The position numbers and the translations under genes were made by a program. A stretch of DNA of 64,000 nucleotides from assembly GCA_963773335.1 (NCBI GenBank), contig CAVZAT010000004.1, positions 310,001 to 374,000 on the forward strand, given 5' to 3'. The notes under the pieces are model-generated. The model worked only from the letters and a program-made list of their open reading frames with translations, did not search any database and was not told the DNA's origin. Every line of letters starts with the position of its first letter. The stretch's first letter is position 1. This document shows positions 22,701 through 30,676 of the stretch, in pieces. Source of the stretch: UBA4742 sp963773335. GTDB taxonomy: Bacteria; Actinomycetota; Acidimicrobiia; Acidimicrobiales; Acidimicrobilacustridaceae.

Positions 22701-23615
22701 GCGCGCACGCCCCGACACCTGGTCCGGCCCCGACCGGATCCGTGCGTGTGGCCGCTCACGTCCACTCCCTGCGCCCGAGGCAGTGGGCCAAGAACGTCCT
22801 GGTCTACGCCGCGCCGGTGGCCGCGGGCCGAAGCCCGCCACTTCGCCACCCTGGGCCGCGCCACGCTGGCCTTCGTGGCCTTCAGCATGGCCGCCAGCGC
22901 CACCTACCTGCTCAACGACACACGCGACATCGAGCGCGACCGTCTCCATCCGACCAAGCGGCAACGCCCGATCGCGTCGGGGCAGGTGGGCGTCCCCACA
23001 GCCTACGCCATGGCCGCCATCCTCCTGGTGGCCGCGCTGGTGCTGGGCTTCGCCACCGCCCGCGACCTGGGCATCACCCTGGCCGCCTACCTGGCCCTGC
23101 AAGCCTGCTACTCGCTGTGGCTCAAGCACCAGGTCATCCTCGACATCCTGGCCGTGGCCGCCGGCTTCGTGTTGCGGGCCGTCGCCGGGGCCACCGCCAC
23201 CCATCTGCCCATCTCCGAGTGGTTCTTCATCGTGACCAGCTTCGGCGCGCTCCTGGTGGTGGTGGGCAAGCGCGAGAGCGAACTGCACAACCTCGCCACC
23301 GAGGCGGGAAGCGTTCGGCCCACCCTGTCCGTCTACACCCCGGAGTTCCTGCGCTACCTGCGCAGCGTGGCCACGGGCGTGGTGCTGGTGGCGTACTGCC
23401 TGTGGGCCTTCGAGTCGGCCAGCCGAGGACATTCGGGCGAGGTCTGGTTCCAGCTCTCGATCGTGCCCTTCACCGCCGCGGTGTTCCAGTACGCGCTCAT
23501 CCTCGAGAAGGGTGGCGGCGAGCATCCCGAGCTGGTGCTGACCACCGATCGGGCCATCCTGGCTTCGGCCGCAGTGTGGGCCATCTTGTACGGCTATGCC
23601 GTCTACCGCACCTGA
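22697..23615 (+). CDS. ubiA: Decaprenyl-phosphate phosphoribosyltransferase, UbiA family (frameshift near 22830)
   Basis: UbiA-superfamily integral membrane prenyl-phosphate transferase (like mycobacterial Rv3806c) that puts phosphoribose on decaprenyl phosphate, the step before DprE1/E2. The metal-binding signature NDTRDIERDR (NDxxDxxxD) is followed by HPTKRQRPIASG; a second polar loop carries GKRESELHNL. The N-terminus SLRPRQWAKNVLVYAAPVAA is in another frame from the rest, with a break near 22830. The TTG at 22697 overlaps the dprE2 stop as TTGA. About 305 residues after repair, a normal length. Downstream it overlaps dprE1 by 20 bp, so all three genes look translationally coupled. Confidence 0.85.
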
Positions 23616-24990
23616 CCCCAGGGCCTCAGCCGCCCCGTCGACGCCGGCTCGTCCACGGGTCCTGCACGGCTGGGCCCACACCATCCCGAGCGCGGCTCGC
23701 GTGGTCCGTCCCACGTCGCCCGCCGCCCTGGCCGCGGCGCTGGCACCGGCGGAGGCCCGGGGCACCATCGCCCGCGGCCTGGGTCGCAGCTACGGGGACG
23801 CGGCCCAGAACGCGGGCGGGCGGGTCATCGACACCACCGGCGTGCTCGACTTCGATCTGGACCCGGCCACGGGACTGGTGCGGGCCGCGGCCGGCACCAG
23901 TCTCGACGACCTGCTGCGCGTCCTGGTGCCGAGCGGCTGGTTCGTGCCCGTCACTCCCGGCACCCGCTACGTCACCGTCGGCGGGGCGATCGCGGCCGAC
24001 ATCCACGGCAAGAACCACCACCGGGTGGGCTCCTGGTGCAACCACGTCCGCTCGCTGACCTTGGCGCTGCCCGATGGGTCGGTCACCACCGTCGGTCCCG
24101 ACGAGGACGCCGAGCTGTTCTGGGCCACCGCCGGCGGGATGGGGCTCACGGGTGTGATCCTCGAGGCCAGCTTCCAGTGCCTGGCCATCGAGACCAGCCG
24201 CCTGGTGGTGGACACCGATCGCACCGCTGATCTGGACGGGGTCATGGCCCTGATGGACGAAGGTGACGCCGACTACGACTACTCCGTGGCCTTCGTCGAC
24301 CTCATGGCCCGGGGCCGGGCCACGGGTCGGGGTGTCCTCACCCGGGCCCGGTTCGCCCGGGCCGACGAGGTGGCCGGCACCGAGGCCGAGCGACGTGACT
24401 ATGACCCGGGAGTGCTGGTCACCGCCCCGCCGGGCGTGCCCTCGGGTTTGATGAACCGGCTCACCGTGCAGGTCCTCAACGAGGTCTGGTACCGCAAGTC
24501 CCCGGTTCGGCGCCGCGACGAGCTGCAGACCATCCCCACCTTCTTCCACCCCCTCGACATGGTCGATCGCTGGTTCCGCATGTACGGACCTCGGGGCTTC
24601 CTGCAATGGCAGTACGCCGTGCCCTTCGGCGCCGAGGAGGTGGTGCGACACACCGTCTACCGCCTCAACGCCAGCGGCACCACCACCTTCGTCGCGGTGC
24701 TCAAGCGCTTCGGTCCGGGCAACCCCGGCCCATTGTCGTTCCCCATGCCCGGATGGACGCTGGCCGTCGACATCCCCGTGGGTCGGCCGGGACTGGGACC
24801 ACTGCTCGACGAACTGGACCAGGTCGTGGTGGCAGCCGGCGGGCGCATCTATCTGGCCAAGGACAGCCGGGTGCGGCCCGAGCTGCTGGGCGCCATGTAC
24901 CCCGAGCTGGTCCGGTGGCGCGAGGTGCGCCAGCGGGTCGACCCCCAGCAGGCGTTGCGCAGCGACCTGGCCCGCCGCCTGAGTCTCTGA
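23596..24990 (+). CDS. dprE1: DprE1-like decaprenylphosphoryl-beta-D-ribose 2-oxidase
   Basis: 464 residues, VAO/PCMH-type flavoprotein. FAD motifs ARGLGRSYGDAAQNAGG (residues 59-75) and GGAIAADIHGKNHH (129-142); the C-terminal LAKDSRVRPE includes Lys422, matching the catalytic Lys418 of the mycobacterial enzyme, and the protein ends VDPQQALRSDLARRLSL as the family does. It oxidises the ribose 2-OH of decaprenylphosphoryl-ribose. At the site of mycobacterial Cys387, the benzothiazinone target, the sequence is PGWTLAVDIP, so the residue is Ala390. The gene is intact. The 30-bp repeat follows its stop directly. Confidence 0.93.
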   Translation: MPSTAPDPRASAAPSTPARPRVLHGWAHTIPSAARVVRPTSPAALAAALAPAEARGTIARGLGRSYGDAAQNAGGRVIDTTGVLDFDLDPATGLVRAAAGTSLDDLLRVLVPSGWFVPVTPGTRYVTVGGAIAADIHGKNHHRVGSWCNHVRSLTLALPDGSVTTVGPDEDAELFWATAGGMGLTGVILEASFQCLAIETSRLVVDTDRTADLDGVMALMDEGDADYDYSVAFVDLMARGRATGRGVLTRARFARADEVAGTEAERRDYDPGVLVTAPPGVPSGLMNRLTVQVLNEVWYRKSPVRRRDELQTIPTFFHPLDMVDRWFRMYGPRGFLQWQYAVPFGAEEVVRHTVYRLNASGTTTFVAVLKRFGPGNPGPLSFPMPGWTLAVDIPVGRPGLGPLLDELDQVVVAAGGRIYLAKDSRVRPELLGAMYPELVRWREVRQRVDPQQALRSDLARRLSL

Positions 24991-25020
24991 GCCCTCTGGT
25001 CGGCAAGCCTCCCGGCGGGC
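24991..25020. repeat. 30-bp hairpin repeat, copy 1, between convergent genes dprE1 and coaE
   Basis: Starts immediately after the dprE1 stop. GCCC and GGGC at the ends pair, and an inner GG-CAAG-CC hairpin forms. It matches 48860-48889 at 28 of 30 positions, sharing GGTCGGCAAGCCTCC. Both copies lie between convergent gene pairs, so a bidirectional terminator or REP-like element is likely. Confidence 0.7.
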
Positions 25021-25076
25021 GCTTCGCCATCCGGGTGCCATCGGTCCAGCGGCTCGGCCTGGCGCCTGAGTCTCCC

Positions 25077-25673
25077 TTAGGAAGCCAGGGTCTGGATCCA
25101 GTCCCAGCAGCCGTCCACCTGGGCAGCCAGCGCGTCTCGCTCGCCATCGTTGTGGATGACGAAGTCGGCTCGGTCGAGCCGCTCCTGGCGCGACGCCTGG
25201 CGGGCGATGCGGGCCCGGGCGTCGGCCTCGGCGAAGCCGCGCTGGCCCACCAGGCGCTCCACGGCCACCTCCGGATCGGCGTCGACCACCACCAGCGCGG
25301 CCAGGTCGTCGCGGCCGGACTCCACCAACAGTGGGACGTCGAGCACCACCACGTGGTCCCGGTCGGCCTCCTCACCCAGTCGACGGGCGATCTCGTGGCC
25401 CACCGCAGGGTGGACCAAGGCGTTCAGGTCGGCGAGCGCCGACGCATCGGTGAAGACGATGCCGGCCACGGCCTGACGGTCAAGACTGCCGTCAGGCGCC
25501 ACGATGCCGGGACCGAACCGCTCGACCATGGCCGTGAAGACCGGCGTCCCCGGCTGCTGCAACTCACGTGTGATCAGATCGGCGTCGATGACGACCGCCC
25601 CTCGCGCCGCCAGGGCCGCGGACACGGTGGACTTTCCCGCCCCGATGCCTCCGGTCAGTCCCACGAGCAGCAC
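25077..25673 (-). CDS. coaE: Dephospho-CoA kinase
   Basis: 198 residues. P-loop LLVGLTGGIGAGKSTVSAAL at the N-terminus, VVIDADLITRELQQPG (substrate Asp), LVHPAVGHEIARRL and VVLDVPLLVESG, all CoaE features; it phosphorylates dephospho-CoA in the last step of CoA synthesis. An ATG at 25691 and longer forms exist, but the family begins right at LLVGLTGG, and a TACCTT box lies 8 nt before the GTG at 25673, so I take that start. It is convergent with dprE1 and divergent from the histidine kinase. Confidence 0.93.
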   Translation of the reverse strand: MLLVGLTGGIGAGKSTVSAALAARGAVVIDADLITRELQQPGTPVFTAMVERFGPGIVAPDGSLDRQAVAGIVFTDASALADLNALVHPAVGHEIARRLGEEADRDHVVVLDVPLLVESGRDDLAALVVVDADPEVAVERLVGQRGFAEADARARIARQASRQERLDRADFVIHNDGERDALAAQVDGCWDWIQTLAS

Positions 25674-25681
25674 GGCGGCCG

Positions 25682-25687
25682 AAGGTA
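25682..25687 (-). promoter_or_regulatory. -10 box TACCTT of a leaderless coaE transcript
   Basis: TACCTT on the minus strand lies 8 nt before the GTG at 25673. It would sit inside the coding region if the ATG at 25691 were used, so it argues for the shorter CoaE. Confidence 0.45.
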
Positions 25688-25750
25688 GCATCAACCACCG
25701 ACGGCCCCGGGCCTCAACTCCCCCCTGACGACGGCCGACAAGGGCAGACA

Positions 25751-27625
25751 GTGGATGACTTCCCGCCCGACGGCGTGCTCGGCGACGACATGACGCCGGA
25801 TCAAGACGCACCGGTCACCACCTCGGTGCAGGACACCCCCGAGGGCGGTGGGACGCGCCCGGAGCACGACGGTCGTTCGCTGCGGGAACGGCTCATCCTG
25901 CTGGGCGAGTCGACCGACGGCTCGGCGGGCAACGACGGGCTGGGTCTGGTGGAGCCGGTCGACCGGGTCGAGTCGTTCTCCCCCGGCATCATCGCCATCC
26001 GCTGGGGCACGACCATCGCCTCGGTGGCGCTCGCCATCGACCACTACGACGGCCGGACCAGCGTGATCATCTTCGCGGTGGCCATCGTGGCCTACACGGT
26101 GCTGCGCACGATCCAGCCGATCCGGTACCTGGGCACGGTGCGCAGCATGGTGGAGGTGATCGCCGAGGTGGCCCTGGGCGTGGCCGCGGTGTGCTGCACC
26201 GGGGGCTGGGAGTCGCCCTTCATCTTCTCCCTGATGACGGCGGTCATCGTGGCCGGGTTCGCCCGCGGCTTCGCCTTCGCCCTGCGTCTGGCCCTGGTCT
26301 CGAGCGCGGCCGTCACCATCACCTACCTGGGCCATCAGGTGAACGACGAGCGGATCCAGCTCTCGATCGAGTGGAGCCTGGTGGTCATCCTGGTGGCCGT
26401 GGTGGCCGGCTACGCCCGCCGGATCTCGGGTGAGGCCGACCGACAGCACTCCCTGGCGCTGGATCGTCTGGGTCGGCTCACCGACGCCAATGCCCTGCTC
26501 TTCTCGCTGCACCGGGTGACCCAGACCCTGCCCGCGTCGCTCGACCTCGACGACGTGCTCGACACGACGGTCACCCGCCTCCGAGGCCTGTTCGAGTTCG
26601 ATTCGGCCGCCATCATGGTCCTCGACGACACCGATGCCGCGTGGCAGGTCGTGCGCCGGGAGAACGTACGCCTGCCATCTCAGCTGAACCAGGGTGACCT
26701 GCCACCACCGTTGCGATCGGCCCTGGCCAGCACCGGCGTGCTCAGCGTCGCTGACCTGGCCACCGAAGGCGGTCCCGGGCTGAGTCCCAAAGCCAGCTCG
26801 GGCCTCTACGCGGTGCTGGCCGCCCGGGGCGCGGTCATCGGCTTGGTGGCGGTGGAGCACCAGTCGGCCCGTGCCTTCTCAAGCCGTGACCTGGAACTGC
26901 TCCGGGGGTTCGTGGAACCGGTCGCGCTAGCCATCGACAACGCTCGCTGGTTCGGGCGGCTGCGCACGGTGGGTGCCGACGAGGAACGGACCCGCATCGC
27001 CCGCGACCTGCATGATCGCATCGGGCAGTCCCTGGCCTACCTGGCCTTCGAGCTGGACCGGATCGTGGCCAACCAGGGCAAGGGCGACGACATCGGGCCC
27101 TCGCTCGAGCACCTCCGCGACGACGTCCGATCAGTCATCCGCGAGGTGCGCGACACCCTCTATGACCTGCGAACCGATGTATCAGACCGCCAGGACATGG
27201 CGGCGACGCTGGAATCGCACATCGCGCGGGTCCGGGAGCGCAGCCACCTGGAGATCGAGCTGTTCTGCGACCGCGGCGCGCGGCTGCCGATCCTGCAGGA
27301 GCGCGAGATGTGGCGCATCGCCCAGGAAGCCCTGACCAACGTGGAGCGCCACGCCAACGCCACCCGTGCCCGGGTCCTGTGGCGTTGCAACGGCGTGTCG
27401 GCCGCGCTCGAGGTGACCGACAACGGTCAGGGCTTCCCCATCGGCACCGCCGGGCGCCTCGACTCCTACGGGATCCTGGGCATGCGCGAACGAGCGTCGA
27501 GCATCGGTGCCACCCTCGAGCTGTCCAGCCAGGTGGGACGCGGAACCCACGTTCGGGCCAGCCTCATCCACGCCGACGAATCCGACGGGGACCAGCGCAG
27601 CGCATCGGAACCGTCGCGGGTGTGA
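25751..27625 (+). CDS. Membrane sensor histidine kinase with GAF domain (NarL-type partner)
   Basis: 624 residues: an acidic cytoplasmic N-terminus (about 75 aa), five or six helices (about 80-225), a coiled linker, a GAF domain (about 245-400), then a HisKA_3 dimerisation domain with RIARDLHDRIGQSLAYLAFE (phospho-acceptor His421) and an HATPase_c domain with EALTNVERHANAT, VTDNGQGFP and YGILGMRERASSIGA. It is therefore a DesK/NarX-like kinase. The GTG at 25751 starts the frame and no good ribosome-binding site is visible. The cognate regulator follows 135 bp downstream. With the Flp pilins next on the same strand, control of the pilus is a reasonable guess. The signal is unknown. Confidence 0.87.
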   Translation: MDDFPPDGVLGDDMTPDQDAPVTTSVQDTPEGGGTRPEHDGRSLRERLILLGESTDGSAGNDGLGLVEPVDRVESFSPGIIAIRWGTTIASVALAIDHYDGRTSVIIFAVAIVAYTVLRTIQPIRYLGTVRSMVEVIAEVALGVAAVCCTGGWESPFIFSLMTAVIVAGFARGFAFALRLALVSSAAVTITYLGHQVNDERIQLSIEWSLVVILVAVVAGYARRISGEADRQHSLALDRLGRLTDANALLFSLHRVTQTLPASLDLDDVLDTTVTRLRGLFEFDSAAIMVLDDTDAAWQVVRRENVRLPSQLNQGDLPPPLRSALASTGVLSVADLATEGGPGLSPKASSGLYAVLAARGAVIGLVAVEHQSARAFSSRDLELLRGFVEPVALAIDNARWFGRLRTVGADEERTRIARDLHDRIGQSLAYLAFELDRIVANQGKGDDIGPSLEHLRDDVRSVIREVRDTLYDLRTDVSDRQDMAATLESHIARVRERSHLEIELFCDRGARLPILQEREMWRIAQEALTNVERHANATRARVLWRCNGVSAALEVTDNGQGFPIGTAGRLDSYGILGMRERASSIGATLELSSQVGRGTHVRASLIHADESDGDQRSASEPSRV

Positions 27626-27760
27626 GGCGGGTGCCCCTCTGGATCGGGCACACGCGTCGGGACCGACGCGCGGTTTCCCACCTAGGTCTCTTGGACCAGT
27701 AGGCTGCGCACCCGACCGGGCATCCGAACGCCCGGTGTCACGAGTCTCGAGGGGGCACGC

Positions 27761-28405
27761 GTGAGCATCCGCCTGATGCTGGCCGACGATCACCGGATGC
27801 TGCGCGAAGGCCTGCGACGCTCCATGATCGATCAGGGCTTCGACGTGGTGGGTGAGGCTCGCGACGGCGAGGAGGCCATTCGGCTCGCGCATGAGCTACA
27901 TCCCGAGGTCATCCTCATGGACGTGACCATGCCCGAGGTCGACGGCGTGGAGGCCACCCGCCAGATCCGATCCGAGCTGCCCGACATCAAGGTGGTCATG
28001 TTGACCATGCACGCCGACCAGGAGGTGCTCACGTCGGCCATCCGGGCCGGGGCCAACGGCTACCTGGTGAAGGACTGCTCCACCGACGAGATCGCCTCGG
28101 CCGTGCGGATGGCCGTGAGCGGCGAGACGGCGCTGTCGCCCCAGCTGGCGGCCAGCATGCTCGATGAGGTCCGGCGCCTCGATCGACCCTCCAGCGAGGA
28201 GGACCGCATCGTCACCCGCCGTGAGGAAGAGGTCCTCCAGCTCATCGCCGACGGCTGCTCTACACCGGAAGTGGCTGAAAAGCTCTATATCAGCCAGAAG
28301 ACCGTGAAGAACCACCTGGCGTCGATCTATCAGAAGCTGGATGCCCGAGACCGCACCCAAGCCGTCCTGCAGGCCGTTCGGATGGGCATCGTCAGCCTCG
28401 ACTGA
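27761..28405 (+). CDS. LuxR/NarL-family response regulator
   Basis: 214 residues. Receiver domain with LMLADDHRMLREGL, phospho-acceptor Asp54 in ILMDVTMPEVDGVE and VKDCSTDEIASAV; C-terminal LuxR helix-turn-helix with EEEVLQLIADGCSTPEVAEK and ISQKTVKNHLASIYQKL. The GTG at 27761 is preceded by GAGGGGGCAC, a usable ribosome-binding site, and TAGGCT about 50 bp upstream could be its own -10 box. It follows its kinase. A perfect 20-bp tandem duplication covers its last codons and stop. Confidence 0.92.
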   Translation: MSIRLMLADDHRMLREGLRRSMIDQGFDVVGEARDGEEAIRLAHELHPEVILMDVTMPEVDGVEATRQIRSELPDIKVVMLTMHADQEVLTSAIRAGANGYLVKDCSTDEIASAVRMAVSGETALSPQLAASMLDEVRRLDRPSSEEDRIVTRREEEVLQLIADGCSTPEVAEKLYISQKTVKNHLASIYQKLDARDRTQAVLQAVRMGIVSLD

Positions 28406-28430
28406 TCCCAGTCAGCCTCGACTGATCCCA
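28391..28430 (+). repeat. Perfect 20-bp tandem duplication across the response-regulator stop codon
   Basis: GTCAGCCTCGACTGATCCCA occurs twice head to tail (28391-28410 and 28411-28430). The first copy encodes the final Val-Ser-Leu-Asp and the TGA; the second is untranslated. It looks like a recent slippage or duplication event. Confidence 0.95.
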
Positions 28431-28518
28431 AGTGATCCCGGACCCCTCGAGCAGTGGTGCCCCGAAAGGGTCACACGACGTGCTCCCGACGGCTCACGTT
28501 TCCACTGGAACGCCCCGA

Positions 28519-28538
28519 AATAGGTCCTATGCCCTATT
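28519..28538 (+). promoter_or_regulatory. Inverted repeat AATAGG-N8-CCTATT upstream of the first Flp pilin gene
   Basis: A perfect 6-bp inverted repeat with an 8-bp spacer in a locally AT-rich patch, about 100 bp before flp1. It stands out in this GC-rich sequence and is a candidate binding site for the adjacent LuxR-type regulator; that is inference. The rest of 28431-28639 holds no gene I can support. Confidence 0.35.
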
Positions 28539-28639
28539 AGGTTCCGCCGCTCGGGCGACGATACTGCCAGGAGACAGGAAACCTGGTCACCACCCGTGGC
28601 GGCCATCCATCAGCACCAGACAAGGGAGACCAACCCAAA

Positions 28640-28825
28640 ATGCTTACCTCGTATGAGTTCGTGAACGCCTGGCTGCAGTCCCGGTGCAAGACCGATCGTG
28701 GTGCCTCGCTCGTTGAGTACGCCCTCCTCGTGGCCCTCATCGCCGTCGTGTGCATCGCCGCCGTGACCCTGCTGGGCAAGGCCGCGTCGAGCAAGTTCTC
28801 GACGGTCGCCTCGGCGATCTCCTGA
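28640..28825 (+). CDS. Flp/Fap-type pilin, copy 1
   Basis: 61 residues. A short basic leader, then the Flp processing site in DRGASLVEYALLVALIAVV: cleavage is expected after the Gly, leaving Ala-Ser-Leu-Val-Glu with the conserved +5 Glu and Tyr, followed by one hydrophobic helix. Such pilins are cut by TadV-type peptidases and polymerised by the Tad machinery encoded at 30.7-37.1 kb. GGGAGA upstream of the ATG is a ribosome-binding site. No prepilin peptidase gene is seen in the window. Confidence 0.93.
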   Translation: MLTSYEFVNAWLQSRCKTDRGASLVEYALLVALIAVVCIAAVTLLGKAASSKFSTVASAIS

Positions 28826-28846
28826 TGCTCCGGTAGGACGGTCTGC

Positions 28847-28870
28847 GGGGCGGGCCTTCTGGCCCGCCCC
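28847..28870 (+). terminator. Perfect 10-bp hairpin between the two pilin genes
   Basis: GGGGCGGGCC-TTCT-GGCCCGCCCC, about 20 nt after the flp1 stop. No T-tract follows. It could end most transcripts or stabilise a short flp1 mRNA, making flp1 the more abundant pilin. Confidence 0.75.
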
Positions 28871-28906
28871 GATTCCGTTCCGACCTAGAGCCGAAAGGGG
28901 ACTGTC

Positions 28907-29098
28907 ATGAGTTCACCTGGTGCACAAGGTCGGAACCCGAAGCGTTTCAGCGGTGATGAGGGCGCCTCGCTCGTCGAGTACTCGCTCCTCCTCGCATTGA
29001 TCGCTGTTGTTTGCCTCGGGGCGGTCAGCTACTTCGGCCACAGCGTTGGCTCGAGTTTCTCGAAGTCGGGATCCTCGATCATTGCGGCGACGCAATAG
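28907..29098 (+). CDS. Flp/Fap-type pilin, copy 2
   Basis: 63 residues, a paralogue of the pilin 80 bp upstream: GDEGASLVEYSLLLALIAVV has the same Gly cleavage site, +5 Glu-Tyr and helix, but the leader and C-terminus (GSSFSKSGSSIIAATQ) differ. AAAGGGG before the ATG is a ribosome-binding site. It may be a minor or alternative pilin. A strong inverted repeat follows its stop. Confidence 0.93.
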   Translation: MSSPGAQGRNPKRFSGDEGASLVEYSLLLALIAVVCLGAVSYFGHSVGSSFSKSGSSIIAATQ

Positions 29099-29144
29099 GA
29101 GAGCTGGTCGACCGACCGACGTGTTTTCTGAAGTTTCGCACGCT

Positions 29145-29177
29145 CCGGGGGAGTGGATCCCAGATCCACTCCCCCGG
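29145..29177. terminator. Perfect 15-bp inverted repeat: bidirectional terminator
   Basis: CCGGGGGAGTGGATC, a 3-nt loop CCA, then its exact complement. It lies between the convergent flp2 gene (stop 29098) and the minus-strand membrane-protein gene (stop 29192), so it can serve both directions. Confidence 0.85.
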
Positions 29178-29191
29178 TTCGCGCACAGGAC

Positions 29192-30574
29192 TCAGCAGTG
29201 CTGGCCATTGCCCAACGGAGCACCACGCCGACACATCAGCGACCAGCTCTTGTCCTGGTAAAGGACCCGCCAGCGGGCGGAGTCGCTGATGAGCTCGCTG
29301 AGCGGCGACGAGCGGTCCCAGAGGACGACGTCGACGTGGTAGCGGTCCAGCACATGCTGCCACCCCGGTGATGCGTGCTCCACCTTCAGGTAGTCGTCCA
29401 CCACGGCGGCGGGGTACATGTCCACCCGATCGTCGATGAAGGCGTGGGCCCGTGTGCCATCGAGGAGTTCGAGGTAGTTGCCCGTCGTGTCCGAGCTGAA
29501 CATGCGCACGGCGTCCGGCTGGATCCCCTGGCGGGCCATCCAGGCCACCGGCGCCACCGGGAAGGTGGACAGGTCCCATGGGGGACGCGACAGCGAGGCC
29601 GAGACCATCAGGGCGCCCACCACGGCCACCGCGACCAGCAGGACGACGGAGACGGGCGACCGCTGATCGCCCCGCAGCGTGCCCACCCCCGAGAAGCCCT
29701 CGGCCATGCCCGGAACCAGTACCAGGGCGGCCACCGCGATGTTGCGCTGGCTGACGAGGGCGGCGGCCACGAACACCACCAGCGGGATGGCCACCCGATA
29801 GGACGGTCGGCGCACCAAGAGGATCACGGCCACGACGACCTGCAGCAGGAACAGCCTTGACCAACCCGACGAGAACGACGGGGACTGCCACTCGATGATG
29901 TTGCTGAGCACCTTCATCCTGCTCACGAGGTTCACGGGGAAGATCAACAGCGTGGGACCCAACGGGCTCACCGCACCGGCCACGGTCCCTGCCACAGCCC
30001 ACAGCAGGCAACGGCGCTCCACGCTGGCCTCTCGCTTGTCCGCCAGCCGGCCCAGCCACAGCACCCCGAGGGCAGCCAACCCGAGGGGGAACGAACCGTG
30101 GGTGTTCACCCAGAGCCAGAAGACCGGGATCATGGCCCACGGGGGCACGCCGCCCTCGGCGGCCAGCAAGGCCACCGTCATCAGCAGGAGGCCGATCAGC
30201 AGCGGTCGGGGTGACCACACGACTGTGCCGATCCCGATGACCATGCCGGTGATCACGATCCGCCCGATCAAGGTCTTGGCCGGCCGGGTGAGCCGCCAGG
30301 TCATGGCCCCGAGGGCGGCAGTGGTGAGCCCCATGAGCACCCGGAGGCCTTGGGCTCCGAAGAAGCGGTCGACCCAGCCGTAAAGGATCGAGGCCAGCCA
30401 GCTCTGCACCACCCAGGACGCGCCGTGCGCCGTGAACGAGTACGGATCATGGGTGGGGATGCCGCGGCCGTCCCAGATGAGCCGGCCGGTGGCCAGATGC
30501 GTCATGAAGCTGTTGTCGCTGATGCGGCTCAGACCGATCGAGGCGGCCCACACCGTCAGCCCGGCCCCGAGCAC
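29192..30574 (-). CDS. Polytopic membrane protein, GT-C-like, unknown function
   Basis: 460 residues with about ten hydrophobic segments and a soluble C-terminal ~110 residues. After helix 1 comes SDNSFMTHLATGRLIWDGRG then IPTHDPYSFTAHG and WVVQSWLASILYGW. This pattern recurs in a broad actinobacterial GT-C-like family of unproven activity. The C-terminal region has DDRVDMYPAAVVDDYL and YHVDVVLWDRSSP. The GTG at 30574 lies at the beginning of helix 1; an N-terminal basic extension is possible in the same frame but has no usual start codon. It follows tadC on the same strand, yet nothing in it resembles a pilus component. Confidence 0.6.
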   Translation of the reverse strand: MLGAGLTVWAASIGLSRISDNSFMTHLATGRLIWDGRGIPTHDPYSFTAHGASWVVQSWLASILYGWVDRFFGAQGLRVLMGLTTAALGAMTWRLTRPAKTLIGRIVITGMVIGIGTVVWSPRPLLIGLLLMTVALLAAEGGVPPWAMIPVFWLWVNTHGSFPLGLAALGVLWLGRLADKREASVERRCLLWAVAGTVAGAVSPLGPTLLIFPVNLVSRMKVLSNIIEWQSPSFSSGWSRLFLLQVVVAVILLVRRPSYRVAIPLVVFVAAALVSQRNIAVAALVLVPGMAEGFSGVGTLRGDQRSPVSVVLLVAVAVVGALMVSASLSRPPWDLSTFPVAPVAWMARQGIQPDAVRMFSSDTTGNYLELLDGTRAHAFIDDRVDMYPAAVVDDYLKVEHASPGWQHVLDRYHVDVVLWDRSSPLSELISDSARWRVLYQDKSWSLMCRRGAPLGNGQHC

Positions 30575-30676
30575 GAAGGCGAGCGTCGGTGGCCAGCGCC
30601 TCGTTCGTCGGGCCGGGCTCGGCGCGGCGCGGCGGCGTCCGCGACGGCCGGCGATGGAACCGCCGCGGTCATGGGG

